Shown: one piece after another, positions 17,042 to 26,271 of the stretch
Position numbering within the stretch: the first letter of the stretch is position 1
How the letters are laid out: every line of letters starts with the position of its first letter
Assembly: GCA_002410925.1 (NCBI GenBank)
Contig: DHPR01000012.1
Location: 250,381-314,380 of the forward strand
Length of the DNA: 64,000 nt
Direction of reading: 5' to 3'
Source: UBA5359 sp002410925 [NCBI: bacterium UBP13_UBA5359]
GTDB lineage: Bacteria > UBP13 > UBA5359
Program-made: the position numbers and the translations under genes
Notes under the pieces: model-generated
The model's database searches: none
What the model saw: only the letters and a program-made list of their open reading frames with translations
What the model was told of the DNA's origin: nothing

Positions 17042-18154
17042 CTAATCTTCAAACATATCGGCCATCGTAACGGGAAGCCCGCTGTTCAGGGATTGCAGGG
17101 CATTCAAGCCCATTATGGTCGACAGCGCTCCGCTCTTTTCATCTGTTTCTACAGGCAAATCATGCGCAATACAGCGTCTGAAGTGCTCCAGAGCTCCGTA
17201 ATGGCCCTTATCCACACTGGGAAAGCTGCGATAATACATCGCCCGCTCGATCTCCTCCCGCGTCACTTCCGCTCTCCACTTGGACTGAAGCTGTCGCAGC
17301 TTGGCCACAGAGATACGGTTGTTGCCTTCGGGACTGAACGCCAGATCGAAATTCTTATCCTGCTCTCCATCAATCGAGGTGCACTGCAGCTCCACAAAAT
17401 TATCCATGACCAGCGCGCTGAAGCCGGAGAATATTTCCATTCTCTCCTTGGGATAGCCTGCCGTGCCGCACCCGCCGGATATGATAGTGGCCGCTGTCCT
17501 GTCCGGATAGGCAAGAGTAACGATATTATCGTCCGACCTGCCTCCGATGGCATAGATGGATACCGGTCTGCTGTCGGTAATCCAGTTGAGCAGGTCGAAG
17601 ACATGCGTCAGCTCATGTATCATTGTCGATTCACCGGCAAGCACCTGTTCCTGATGGAATTTGGGCCAAAGCCTCGATTCCCCGACAATGCGATAACAGA
17701 TCAGCGCTTTGTCCTGCTTCATCTTGTGAAATATCCTTTTTACCTCCCTCATAATGGGACTGTAAGAGCGATTGAAACCCACCTGCAGCTTGATGCCCGT
17801 GCGCCTGATTATATCCACAATTTCCGCTGAGTCCTCATACCCCATGCTCATCGGTTTTTCTACATAGATATGCTTGCCTGCCTCCGCCAATACCCTGATG
17901 GGTTCGACGCGGAATTTGGGGCCGGTGCCCAAAATAGCCATATCTATCTCAGGGTCATCAGCTATGTCTCTGTAATCGGTTGTCATATAGCAGGAATTGT
18001 ATTCGCCTGTAAGAGAATCGAGTATGCCTCTATCGACATCGCAAAGTGCATGCAATCTCAATTTCGGGTTGGCCACCGTATGCGGCAGATGCTTGCCCTG
18101 AACAAACCTGCCGCAACCGACTATACCAACATTTAAAATTCCTTCTTTATCCAT
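17042..18154 (-). CDS. Gfo/Idh/MocA family NAD(P)-dependent oxidoreductase
   Basis: The 370-residue protein has VGIVGCGRFVQGKHLP (Rossmann GxGxxG, residues 9-24) and VEKPMSMGYEDSAEIV, the EKP motif whose Lys takes part in catalysis, followed by LQVGFNRSYSP. The C-terminal alpha/beta domain forms the sugar-binding site. Family members oxidise or reduce sugars, inositols and sugar acids with NAD(P). GAGGG stands 8 bases before the ATG. It lies in the GntR-pseudopilin module with two secreted proteins; a cytosolic step in the use of the released sugar is likely, but the substrate is not evident. Confidence 0.85.
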   Translation of the reverse strand: MDKEGILNVGIVGCGRFVQGKHLPHTVANPKLRLHALCDVDRGILDSLTGEYNSCYMTTDYRDIADDPEIDMAILGTGPKFRVEPIRVLAEAGKHIYVEKPMSMGYEDSAEIVDIIRRTGIKLQVGFNRSYSPIMREVKRIFHKMKQDKALICYRIVGESRLWPKFHQEQVLAGESTMIHELTHVFDLLNWITDSRPVSIYAIGGRSDDNIVTLAYPDRTAATIISGGCGTAGYPKERMEIFSGFSALVMDNFVELQCTSIDGEQDKNFDLAFSPEGNNRISVAKLRQLQSKWRAEVTREEIERAMYYRSFPSVDKGHYGALEHFRRCIAHDLPVETDEKSGALSTIMGLNALQSLNSGLPVTMADMFED

Positions 18155-18220
18155 TCAAAATATCCCTCATTTTTCGGTATTTGCCTAGGCCCTTCCCGAG
18201 TCTTCACAAAAGACCCTTTG

Positions 18221-18883
18221 CTAAAAATCATTGAGCATAGTCAGTTGCAATTGGTTTTCCTTCATTACTCCCACATGCCCATCTACAAAAAGAGTGTTGG
18301 CAGTCCTGTTGTGCCAGTACTTTACATACTGCGCAGTGCTCAGCGACAGCAGCCATTTGTCAAATGCGGAACTGGCATCAACGCAATAGATTATCTGGCT
18401 GATCTTCCTGATATCCGTAACCGCCATCGGCTCATGCTGCGTACCTGTAACCTTTCCTCTGAGATAAAAATTAATCATATAGGTAGTGGCCATCCTATCC
18501 TCTATACCGTCCTTGCGCACGTACCAACCATCACGCGCACCTCTTCCTGCGGGTGCGGACGGACATCCCCATATGCCCCAACCGGAAGGCCATTTATTGC
18601 CGTTCTCGGCATATCCAATGACGTTGTTGCCGGTATATGGCAGGAGCCTCGTGAACCAATTCTCCCTGTCCCACGCGCTCCAGCATATAAAGGGCAGCAT
18701 CTCATCGTAGTCCTGAATGTACATCTGCAGGGCCATCCCCACCTGTTTGAGATTGCTGGCACAGGCAGCCTGCCGAGCCTTCTCCCTGGCCCGGGCAAAG
18801 ACCGGGAAAAGTATGGCAGTCAGCAGTGCTATTATAGCGATAACAACTAATAGTTCGATCAATGTAAACCCTTTTCTCTTCAC
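18221..18883 (-). CDS. Type II secretion-style pseudopilin, H-X9-DG (DUF1559) family
   Basis: The 220-residue product starts [18 protein letters not shown] with a minimal basic leader and the class III prepilin cleavage site (Gly-Phe, Glu+5). [20 protein letters not shown] and a tyrosine-rich [10 protein letters not shown] follow, and the C-terminus has [12 protein letters not shown], again a perfect H-X9-DG. The GTG start has GGAGG eight bases upstream and only 16 bases separate it from the GntR-type regulator, so the two are co-transcribed. It is the closest of the two pseudopilins to the armatimonadotal [13 protein letters not shown] form. Confidence 0.87.
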   Translation of the reverse strand: MKRKGFTLIELLVVIAIIALLTAILFPVFARAREKARQAACASNLKQVGMALQMYIQDYDEMLPFICWSAWDRENWFTRLLPYTGNNVIGYAENGNKWPSGWGIWGCPSAPAGRGARDGWYVRKDGIEDRMATTYMINFYLRGKVTGTQHEPMAVTDIRKISQIIYCVDASSAFDKWLLSLSTAQYVKYWHNRTANTLFVDGHVGVMKENQLQLTMLNDF

Positions 18884-18899
18884 CTCAAAAACCTCCTTT

Positions 18900-19994
18900 T
18901 TAGCTTTTCAGCGCTTGGTGATTAAGATTGCATTTTGCTACCGGCACGGTTCCCCCTATCATATTCATCAGCTTGCCGGCTGCATTCCTGTTCACCTCCC
19001 GTTGGGAACGCTCTACCAGGATATCCACAGTCTCCGCGGGAACGGCGCAGTTATCTTCATCGACGTAAGCAGCCAACGCCGTACGTTTCCCCGGACATGC
19101 TTTCTGCAGGAATTCTCTTACTTCGCAGGTGAGATCACTGCCGGCCGCGATTACAGCGGTTGCCTGCAGCAGCATTTTCCTCTGCTCGTTATCCATGTCC
19201 ACTATGCTCGGCCCGGCTTTATCCGAGCCGAAATTGACAATAATTTCTCTGCCCGACAGACCATGCTCCCTGACGGCGGATCTGTAACCGCGCAGCATCC
19301 TGCCGGCGCCTCTCTCGATAGTTCTGTCCAGAGGCAAACGTTGGCTGCAGACAAGAGCAATATCGGTATGCCCCTCGGCAATCATTTTGGATGTCAGATT
19401 ATAAGCAATTGAGCAATCGTCGCTCAATACTGTCGGCACATCGAGATTCAAATAATCGTTGCCAACTACAACGAAGGGGCAACCGCTCATCATCAGGGAA
19501 TATACATCACCCTCGATTACAGGGCTAAGCAGTATCAAACCGGCAATATCCCTCTTCTTTATGCTGTTGTCAAGCAGATTATTTATCCCGAAGATCCTTC
19601 TGTCCCGAGTTGTAAAGATGTTTAAGCCATAGCCCGCTTCATCGGCAATATCCTTTATTACGATTAGACTGCCGGCTACATACCGATTATAGGTGGAAAA
19701 GATCTCATCGAATACTATGCCTATATCCCTGGAAGACGAAAACACCCCGGGAGATGGCACTTTGTCGGATACCACCGTTCCTTTGCGCGGTCGGCGCGAT
19801 ATATATCCATCGCGCATCAGATCGGCATAGGCATCCCTGAGAGTTACCGTGCTGACGCCAAGCATTTTGCTCATCTCCATGTCCGGCGGAAGCTTGACGC
19901 CCGCAGCCAGTTCTCCCGACAGGATCTTCTCCCTTAAGGCATCTCTAATCTGCTTATATATCGGTTTTCCTTCCTGCAACTCAATGGTTAGCAT
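18900..19994 (-). CDS. GntR-HTH/LacI-type-sensor transcriptional regulator (AraR-like)
   Basis: The N-terminal winged helix is of GntR type ([20 protein letters not shown], then [20 protein letters not shown] and [13 protein letters not shown], about 8-75). The rest (about 90-360) is a periplasmic-binding-protein-like sugar sensor of the LacI type ([30 protein letters not shown]). This hybrid is the layout of AraR and related repressors. The ATG at 19994 is preferred because GGTG lies nine bases ahead; a TTG at 20003 would abut that site. It leads a minus-strand set: regulator, pseudopilin, oxidoreductase and two secreted proteins. Confidence 0.85.
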   Translation of the reverse strand: MLTIELQEGKPIYKQIRDALREKILSGELAAGVKLPPDMEMSKMLGVSTVTLRDAYADLMRDGYISRRPRKGTVVSDKVPSPGVFSSSRDIGIVFDEIFSTYNRYVAGSLIVIKDIADEAGYGLNIFTTRDRRIFGINNLLDNSIKKRDIAGLILLSPVIEGDVYSLMMSGCPFVVVGNDYLNLDVPTVLSDDCSIAYNLTSKMIAEGHTDIALVCSQRLPLDRTIERGAGRMLRGYRSAVREHGLSGREIIVNFGSDKAGPSIVDMDNEQRKMLLQATAVIAAGSDLTCEVREFLQKACPGKRTALAAYVDEDNCAVPAETVDILVERSQREVNRNAAGKLMNMIGGTVPVAKCNLNHQALKS

Positions 19995-20030
19995 AATTAA
20001 CAATCACCAAAATAAACTAATTTATTATAA

Positions 20031-20225
20031 TTATTCGACAAAGATAATAAATATCCTTTTCTTTCTTGAATTACTTTTATCGCGGTTGAATATCAGATAC
20101 TTCTCGGAAGTAACCCCGAGATCGGTGCTGACTATGGCCAGAACATCGCCATCCCTTAAGTTATGCCTCTCCATTGGCAGGCGCATGGTCAGGCAAGGGC
20201 ACTGCGGCCTGCAGGCATCCGCCAC
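20031..20225 (-). pseudogene. TusA/SirA-like small ORF, probably truncated
   Basis: A 64-residue frame contains VADACRPQCPCLTMRLPMER and RDGDVLAIVSTDLG. These resemble the TusA pattern: an aligned DxxGxxCP helix cap with the active Cys, then pGdvLxVxxtD. The region after the second strand does not match (KYLIFNRDKSNSRKKRI) and the usual C-terminal helix is absent. The frame begins with a GTG that has no ribosome binding site. It is likely a broken sulfur-carrier gene or a chance match. The rest of the 20004-20406 gap holds only this and a weak hairpin. Confidence 0.35.
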
Positions 20226-20332
20226 TCTGGTTACAGCAGCCGCTTCCGGACAACCTGCTGCACAGTTCCTGCCGACGACACCCGGTATGCTGCCGCCGGC
20301 AGGACAGATAATTTATATAGCAATTTTATATT

Positions 20333-20350
20333 ATAAAGGAGAGCCTTTAT
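20333..20350. terminator. Weak hairpin downstream of the 20407-21399 gene
   Basis: ATAAAGG, a four-base loop and CCTTTAT (20333-20350) form a seven-base-pair stem 57 bases beyond the hydrolase stop on the minus strand, followed by an AT-rich run. A similar but imperfect sequence follows the gene at 29837-30655 (29819-29837). Both could be weak terminators. Confidence 0.3.
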
Positions 20351-20406
20351 TGTTCCTAGTTTGACAGGGAGATAAAGGAGCTTGGCGCTGTTAAAATCAG
20401 GATTAT

Positions 20407-21399
20407 CTATAGCAAGTCCAATGCCACGCCACTCAACATCTCATGACCACCCTCAAAAATGACTATCTGTATATTTTCATACGTTTTTCTATAATGAATA
20501 GCCCGTCCGCCGATACTGTCCAACATATCTGTTTTCAGCGGTGATCTTCTGGTTTCCAGCATATATAGCATCTCTTCTAATGATACAAACGCTGCCTTAT
20601 CTTTGCAGCCTAAATCGCCGATAACTTTATTGTAGAATTTCAAAGATTGCGTTATCGGGATTGCGCCGGTATATCCGTCGTGTATGCCGGCATATATCCG
20701 TAGAGCAGTATTATTCTTTCTATCCATCGGCGTCTTCCAGTAATACGGAGAACGATCTCTGGCCTGCCGTAAATCCAATGTTTTCGTAGAGCCGATACAT
20801 TGCAGGATGTCCTTATAATATTGTAAGCCCCTTCCCCTAGTTTCTTCATACATAGCCGCCAGGTTGCTGATCGGGACCCAGGCTTCTATAGACCGGATTC
20901 TATGCCTGGATTTCATAAATACACCCAAAGCAGCCATTCCTCCCCCACTAGCTCCGATCACGTATACCTGCTCTGGGTCTACTGCCGCGTTTTTCATTGC
21001 ATAATCGATAGCATCATCTATATCAGTCAGAACAAGATTGCTAAGACATGCTTCCGATCTCTTGTTCGGACCCCGAAAATCCGGATGAATATAGTTCCAG
21101 TTCCTGCTTTTGGCTTGGGCTGCAAGCGGGCACTTCTGCTTGTAATCGCCGCTCCAGGTATGTAAGCTGACAAGCAACGGTTGCTTCTCTACAGTCTGAG
21201 ACTTGAAGAAATATGCCCGTTGCATCATGCCGTCCCCGGAAGAATTTATCTCTACCTCCTTGAATTCCCGTCCCCAGAAGGCAGGCCGATTATCATCCCA
21301 TTCATTTGCTGAAGGCTCCTCCGCCTCTGCAGCAGAGCAAGCAAGCGTACTCAGAGTAAGAAGTCTTCCACATAACAGAAACAGCTTTCCAAACTTCAT
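20407..21399 (-). CDS. Secreted alpha/beta hydrolase (prolyl-oligopeptidase/acyl-peptidase-like)
   Basis: The 330-residue protein has a signal peptide (FLLCGRLLTLSTLACSAAEA). IGASGGGMAALG holds the nucleophile Ser in a GxSxG elbow (about residue 150), YAGIHDGYTG probably holds the acid, and FEGGHEML near the C-terminus supplies the His. VEKQPLLVSLHTWSGDY is the oxyanion-hole strand. The family includes S9 peptidases and acetylxylan/feruloyl esterases. It is monocistronic, at the end of the GH cluster, with GAAGG nine bases before the ATG. The last bases are repeated at 12533-12556. Confidence 0.75.
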   Translation of the reverse strand: MKFGKLFLLCGRLLTLSTLACSAAEAEEPSANEWDDNRPAFWGREFKEVEINSSGDGMMQRAYFFKSQTVEKQPLLVSLHTWSGDYKQKCPLAAQAKSRNWNYIHPDFRGPNKRSEACLSNLVLTDIDDAIDYAMKNAAVDPEQVYVIGASGGGMAALGVFMKSRHRIRSIEAWVPISNLAAMYEETRGRGLQYYKDILQCIGSTKTLDLRQARDRSPYYWKTPMDRKNNTALRIYAGIHDGYTGAIPITQSLKFYNKVIGDLGCKDKAAFVSLEEMLYMLETRRSPLKTDMLDSIGGRAIHYRKTYENIQIVIFEGGHEMLSGVALDLL

Positions 21400-21511
21400 C
21401 TTGCAATACCTTCTTCCTTATATCGATCAATATATTGCTTCGCCGTCAATACTCTTTGCAGATTCGATTATCACACTAAGATATCCGCTGCCATCAGCTT
21501 TACTTTTGGCA

Positions 21512-22551
21512 TTATTTTAAAACCACCACCGTGGCGGTGCTGTGTTCAGGTATGGTTAGAAGCAAACCATCCTTTTCTTTCACCAAAAGGACTTCTCTCT
21601 TATTCCGATAATGCGTTCCTAGAGTGTAGACACTTCCTACCTCCGGCCAGCCGGCAAAACAAACTTTCAGACTCAGCGACCGCTTGATGCTGTCTCTTTC
21701 CGATATACTGCGGCGACCGCCGATCAAAGATATCACTACCTCGCCGTTGCCGACCCGGAAGATGTTTCCTCGGCAATCTCCAGGCAGCTTGATGGGGTGG
21801 AGTTCAAGTATCCATTTTCTCCCTTTCAGCTTGCTCAGAAGTGGCAGATAAGCTTCAAAGATCTTTTTTATCTCTTCGGAAGGATGCGGCATTACCGAGT
21901 ATGAGGCTCCATAAAGGACACATTGCTGTAGCATGTCTTCTACCGCTCCAGCATCTTTGTAATAGGTATGAAAGAGTAGCGGCTTGGCGATACAAAGGTA
22001 TTTAAGCCATCGGCCACCCAGGAGGGAGGAGCCTTCGGCCATATGGCCATCAACATCCTTTTGCACCTCAATGTTGACAGGGCTGTTGCTGAAGATCAAT
22101 TTGCCCTGATGATGAATCTTCTCGGTCAGCTTGCTTACAGGTGCTTCGTAACAATGCCGGAGCATATAAGCCGCTTTGTTACGATACATGGTTACTCCAT
22201 CGTCGTGGACAGTGTCTACAGCATCGTAACACAACTGGTCAAGAAATATACCGTCTATCTCCGGGTACCTTTCCAGCAGCTTGTCTATCATGGACAAAAC
22301 TTCTCTGCCGTAAGAAGGTGCAGGGTCAGAGTTCATCAGGCAACAGCCAATCCAGACCGGTGGATGCGTTGCGTCAGGCTGAAGGGATGCTCCGTATCGG
22401 TGAATGTCCGCCCGCATAGCTCGTCGCTGATCGAGCTATAGCCGGCACAAGCATTCCATCGGCTACCTTGACTGCCGGCCTGAGACTGGACCACCGACAG
22501 AAGAATCAACAGTATCACACCTATGATAGTTCTCGGAACTTCCAAACACAT
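21512..22551 (-). pseudogene. Glycoside-hydrolase-like gene broken by a frameshift and probable internal deletion
   Basis: The start is real: AGGAGG nine bases before ATG 22551 and a signal peptide (RTIIGVILLILLSVVQSQAG). That frame ends at 22336. The continuation (RADIHRYGASLQPDATHPPV ... YPEIDGIFLDQLCYDAVDTV ... HSTATVVVLK) is in another frame from about 22417 to 21512. It looks like the second half of a TIM-barrel glycosidase of the type found in the upstream gene, with a C-terminal beta domain. The join falls near residue 44 (YSSISDEL in one frame, RADIHRYG in the other), so a large piece of the N-terminal half is also missing. A sequencing error could explain the shift but not the missing barrel strands. 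Confidence 0.6.
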
Positions 22552-22741
22552 CTCTTTGTTCCTCCTCTATTAGCTTATTGAACTTTATTATTAATGCGGC
22601 AATCCCATCGTCTGAAGATGCTCCTTGGTCAAAACTACTTTGCTCCTTTAGCATATCTGCCAAGGAAGAAAAAACCTTGTCCGCTCCCAGCGCCCCAGCT
22701 TGTTTCCTTATCTCTTCTGCCGAGAACTTGGTAATTTTTCC
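22463..22741 (-). other. Orphan open frame without a start, overlapping the broken glycosidase start
   Basis: A minus-strand frame open from 22741 (after a TAG) to 22463 reads KITKFSAEEIRKQAGALGAD and KLIEEEQRDVFGSS. The only internal starts lack ribosome binding sites. It may be the tail of a lost gene that now runs into the signal-peptide gene. I recognise no family. The rest of 22552-22834 holds nothing else. Confidence 0.2.
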
Positions 22742-22834
22742 CTAAAGACCTGCCTTCTGCCCGCTTTTCATTATTACTGAAAAGCTGTTCGCTATACTTG
22801 CGTGTTGCTGATCGGCACTATAGCCGCCAAGCTG

Positions 22835-24778
22835 TTATCGGTGATAATTTAATACACAAACAGCATAGGTGTGCAATCTATCAATATGTACATGAGTTGT
22901 CTCGCGATCAAGACTTACTACCGACTTGCCGCCGACGGGGCCCAGCCCACTTGGGGAAAGAACTTCCGCTTTTTCGATTTTACCTTTGATAGCTATCTTT
23001 ACGTCTTTTGGCCTGGTATTATCATAATTGAGTAAATGAATGAATATTTCGCCATTGCTATTCTCATACGTGTCTACTGCAACAAAAGGATGCGCTTCAA
23101 TATGGATAGTAGGAATGTAAATCCTATACAATACTTCCGTGATGATACCTGAGACCACAGGTATATTCGTCTCATTTTCAAATCTGTTGGCCTTTTCATT
23201 CCTTTCATTATGCTTTTCAGGAGTTCCTTTCAGATGGACAACATTAGCCTGTGCAAAGAATTTTTTCAGAAGCCCTTGGCTGTGGCTAAGAAAATGCTCG
23301 TCATAACGGCAGGCTTCTCCGGTAGCGATAATATGCCCTCTCTCCAGAAAACGTTCAAAACATTCCATCTGCCTTCTGCTTACCAATCGCATGTTAGGCA
23401 CAAGCAGAACCTCGATATCATTCATAAGCTCCTCTTCATCCCGATCAATAAATCGAAACGGCACTTTATTGGTCAGGAGAATCTGTACAAGGCCGTGCAA
23501 AGAGGCTCCGCTTTCCTGGCAATCAGATATAAGAGACGACCTGTTAATATATATGCCTACTCGCGCATTGCTTTTTGCTTCCCGGTAAATTCTGCCTTCA
23601 TAACGCTTTAGAAAATCGCTAACGTTACGGAGAGCTTCCAGAAAGTGAGGACGCTCGTAAAGAGCCCTCTTCCCATCTATTCGCATGCCCCAAGTAGTAC
23701 AGACCACATTGCCGCCAAAACAGAGGGCTTCGCACATTGACAGGGCACATTCCTCCAGGCTGCTCGGCCAACGCATGCTTCCATCCTCATTATGTAGATG
23801 ATGAGAAGGGTAGACCCTGAAAGCATTGGCTTGCGCATGCTTGTAAAGAATAACCTGATGCCGGATACTATTATCGACAATAGCAGGAAACATCGGATTC
23901 TCAGCGCATACCAGATGATGCGTTTCGCCCAGATCCGGTGGGTAGACATGACGTATAGATAGTTCCTCCAAGCTTCTTCCCAGGGCGGGATTACCGCCCA
24001 AAACGGCATCCGGTTTTATGGAGAGCACCTTTCTTGATATCTCTCGCATAATCTCCTGACGCTGTTCTTGCCTGAACCGAACCATAGACGCCCAGAGAGG
24101 ATCTCGATGATATGCATTAGGATTATTAGGAACAAATGATATTCCTTCCAGAGTAGGAATACCAAAAATCCGGCGTACATCCTTCTCATCAAAGTTGCTC
24201 TTCAAATAATTACGAAATAACTTTAGACAATTCTCGCAATAGCATCCTTTATAGTAATCATTATCCAGGCGTATGCCGTCCAAATCACAGTAAGATAAGC
24301 CTAATTCCACCCCGTCAAGATAATATTGTCTAACTTTATCATATGAAAAACAGAGAGAAGGACGGTTGTAATAGTATTTTCTGACATTTCCATTACTATC
24401 TATCTGCAGGCAATCCTTAGCCCAGGGATTCTCAAGAAAGAACAACTCTGATTGTACGGAAAAAAACTGAAAATAGCCCAAAACCTTCAAGCCCACTGCA
24501 TGGGCATTTTCTACCAGTTTTTTTGTAAGTTCAATCTCCTCTCGTTCTCCCTTAAAACCAAACCCATAAATAAAATGTGTTTCCAGGAGCGTATATCCGG
24601 CTTCGGCTATTCGCGCAAGAGCTTCTCTTTCATGCATACTCTCATACCAACGCTGCCACTCCGCAGTTGATTGGTCTACAAGCCCCATGACATTAACACG
24701 AGACCTTCTGCTGTATTGGCCGGTATAATGGAATCCCATTATCATAACCGGTGGAACTTCAAGCAGACGCGCTTTCAT
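22835..24778 (-). CDS. GH-like TIM-barrel protein with beta-galactosidase-type trimerisation domain
   Basis: The 647-residue protein has a TIM-barrel glycosidase-like N-terminal domain (about 40-380): AEAGYTLLETHFIYG, AHAVGLKVLGYF, CDLDGIRLDNDYYKGCYCENC with a candidate catalytic Asp and a Cys pair, then PDAVLGGNPALG. A Rossmann-like trimerisation domain follows (about 400-540; LLVPNMRLVSRRQMECFERF), with a C-terminal beta domain (HLLNYDNTRPKDV). No signal peptide is seen. It resembles the alpha-fucosidase-like and beta-galactosidase-like groups often annotated as hypothetical glycosyl hydrolase. GGGAGGG precedes the ATG. The start overlaps the end of the beta-propeller gene by 20 bases, so the pair is co-translated. 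Confidence 0.7.
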   Translation of the reverse strand: MKARLLEVPPVMIMGFHYTGQYSRRSRVNVMGLVDQSTAEWQRWYESMHEREALARIAEAGYTLLETHFIYGFGFKGEREEIELTKKLVENAHAVGLKVLGYFQFFSVQSELFFLENPWAKDCLQIDSNGNVRKYYYNRPSLCFSYDKVRQYYLDGVELGLSYCDLDGIRLDNDYYKGCYCENCLKLFRNYLKSNFDEKDVRRIFGIPTLEGISFVPNNPNAYHRDPLWASMVRFRQEQRQEIMREISRKVLSIKPDAVLGGNPALGRSLEELSIRHVYPPDLGETHHLVCAENPMFPAIVDNSIRHQVILYKHAQANAFRVYPSHHLHNEDGSMRWPSSLEECALSMCEALCFGGNVVCTTWGMRIDGKRALYERPHFLEALRNVSDFLKRYEGRIYREAKSNARVGIYINRSSLISDCQESGASLHGLVQILLTNKVPFRFIDRDEEELMNDIEVLLVPNMRLVSRRQMECFERFLERGHIIATGEACRYDEHFLSHSQGLLKKFFAQANVVHLKGTPEKHNERNEKANRFENETNIPVVSGIITEVLYRIYIPTIHIEAHPFVAVDTYENSNGEIFIHLLNYDNTRPKDVKIAIKGKIEKAEVLSPSGLGPVGGKSVVSLDRETTHVHIDRLHTYAVCVLNYHR

Positions 24779-25937
24779 TATTACCCTCCCACAAAGACTT
24801 AAGATTGATTATGTGGAGAGACGGAGAAAAGCCATCCGTTTCTCCCAAATATAGCCGGCCTTCAAAACAACACGAGGCATGAAAGTAACATCTCTCGTAA
24901 GTATTATTGACCTGGCCGTAATCCGTGACGCTTCCGGTACCGGGGTCTAACCGGAATAGGCGCATATGCGGATAACCTGCGCCTATCCAGATATATCCCT
25001 CCTCATCCTCATCCATAGAAGTAATCCTGCCGCCATATCCCATTTTCGCTATGAGCTCAAACTCTTCCCCCAAATAATGAAAATGAAACAAGCGGCCGTC
25101 ACATGTTCCCATATACATTCGGCCTTCACGAGTTACTATCCACTGATCTATTCCCTGATTGCCGGCTATCTTGGATCCTATATCCGGGAGAATAATCTTT
25201 TCCAGATGTTCCAATCGATTTCTATCAGGATCAAACCTGAGCAATTTCAGAGAACCGTCTGATTTATCCTGCCAGCCACCATAACATATTCCCTCCGGCG
25301 TGATCGTCATATTATGGTGAGCGTAATCGGAAATACGCCCGAAATCCTTAAGGATACCACTGTCCACATCTAGAAAGAAAAAATGGTTATCGGGAAGCGT
25401 ATGCCCAAAGGCCCTGTGTCTGACACCATCAACAATCATCGATTGTACGTAAAGGTACTGCGGCAACAGAGAGATGATCTTTTGGGTCCCGTCGTGCGGT
25501 TGATAGCGAACAATCCTTCCTCCGATATCTCTTGCCGTTCTATCCCAATGCTCCAGGCTTTCAAGGCAATAATCCGTATATTTTGCTTCAGGAAAACCCT
25601 GTGCCCTCTTTCTTGCCAGCATGCGCTCTGGAAGCTCTCTATTAAAGTAGCTGACCGTTACAGGCAGACCATCCCAGGTAAAATGATTCCCTTCACCCAG
25701 AAGCAGACTGCCGTCGTCTAGCATGCCCATAGCATTATGGATCTTAGTACAATATCCTTTGCCGGCAACCCAGGGAAAAAGCTTATCCATAACCGTTATT
25801 TCATTCCTGTCGATATCATAAACAGCTAATGCATTAGGACCGCCGGTAAGTCCCAAGTATATCCTCCGGCCTGCTCTGACCATAGATGTAATTGCAATAG
25901 CGTACCTTTCCCTAACATATAATTCACAACTCTCCAC
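24759..25937 (-). CDS. Beta-propeller protein (SMP-30/quinoprotein-like)
   Basis: The 392-residue protein consists of repeated blades: AITSMVRAGRRIYLGLTGGP, NAMGMLDDGSLLLGEG, NHFFFLDVDSGILKDFG, MTITPEGICYGGW, WIVTREGRMYMGTCDGRLF, ITSMDEDEEGYIWIGAG and ASCCFEGRLYLGETDGF. No signal peptide is visible. Such propellers can be sugar lactonases, lyases or binding modules; the function is not known. The GTG start has AGGAG nine bases upstream. It heads a minus-strand transcript with the GH-like gene, driven by a good promoter that has a perfect palindrome just downstream of its start site. Confidence 0.6.
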   Translation of the reverse strand: MESCELYVRERYAIAITSMVRAGRRIYLGLTGGPNALAVYDIDRNEITVMDKLFPWVAGKGYCTKIHNAMGMLDDGSLLLGEGNHFTWDGLPVTVSYFNRELPERMLARKRAQGFPEAKYTDYCLESLEHWDRTARDIGGRIVRYQPHDGTQKIISLLPQYLYVQSMIVDGVRHRAFGHTLPDNHFFFLDVDSGILKDFGRISDYAHHNMTITPEGICYGGWQDKSDGSLKLLRFDPDRNRLEHLEKIILPDIGSKIAGNQGIDQWIVTREGRMYMGTCDGRLFHFHYLGEEFELIAKMGYGGRITSMDEDEEGYIWIGAGYPHMRLFRLDPGTGSVTDYGQVNNTYERCYFHASCCFEGRLYLGETDGFSPSLHIINLKSLWEGNNESASA

Positions 25938-26008
25938 GTCGCCACGCTCCTAGTTCACGGTGATCACTCTACCATAATAACGTTTCGCCAAGGCCGATCA
26001 CAGCACCT

Positions 26009-26029
26009 TTTTACATCAATGATGTAAAA
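26009..26029. promoter_or_regulatory. Perfect 21-base palindrome, probable repressor operator
   Basis: TTTTACATCA (26009-26018), one central A and TGATGTAAAA (26020-26029) form a perfect ten-base inverted repeat. It lies about 11 to 31 bases after the expected transcription start of the beta-propeller operon and between two divergent genes, the usual position of a repressor roadblock. A GntR- or LacI-type protein would fit. Confidence 0.7.
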
Positions 26030-26046
26030 TTATATTATATAGCTGT

Positions 26047-26075
26047 ATTTTATTACTCGCATGCCTCTTTGTCAA
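26047..26075 (-). promoter_or_regulatory. Promoter of the beta-propeller/GH operon
   Basis: On the minus strand TTGACA (26070-26075) and TAAAAT (26047-26052) are 17 bases apart. The partial LacI-like dyad TGTTAAGCGTTACA lies immediately upstream. The start site would be near 26040, leaving an untranslated leader of about 100 bases that contains the 21-base palindrome. Confidence 0.7.
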
Positions 26076-26271
26076 GCTTGTAACGCTTAACATAGCAGCC
26101 CTTCTGAAGATTGCCGTAGCAATCATAAAAACACGGAAAGGATTAACAGTCTTGTATTTACTCCCTTGTCTATGCTATTTTATACCAATAGTGTCCTGTT
26201 CTTCTTTGGCGAATGGTAACCTTATTTGGCAGGCATTATCCGAACATTTCATATGGAGGTTGGCAATCATC

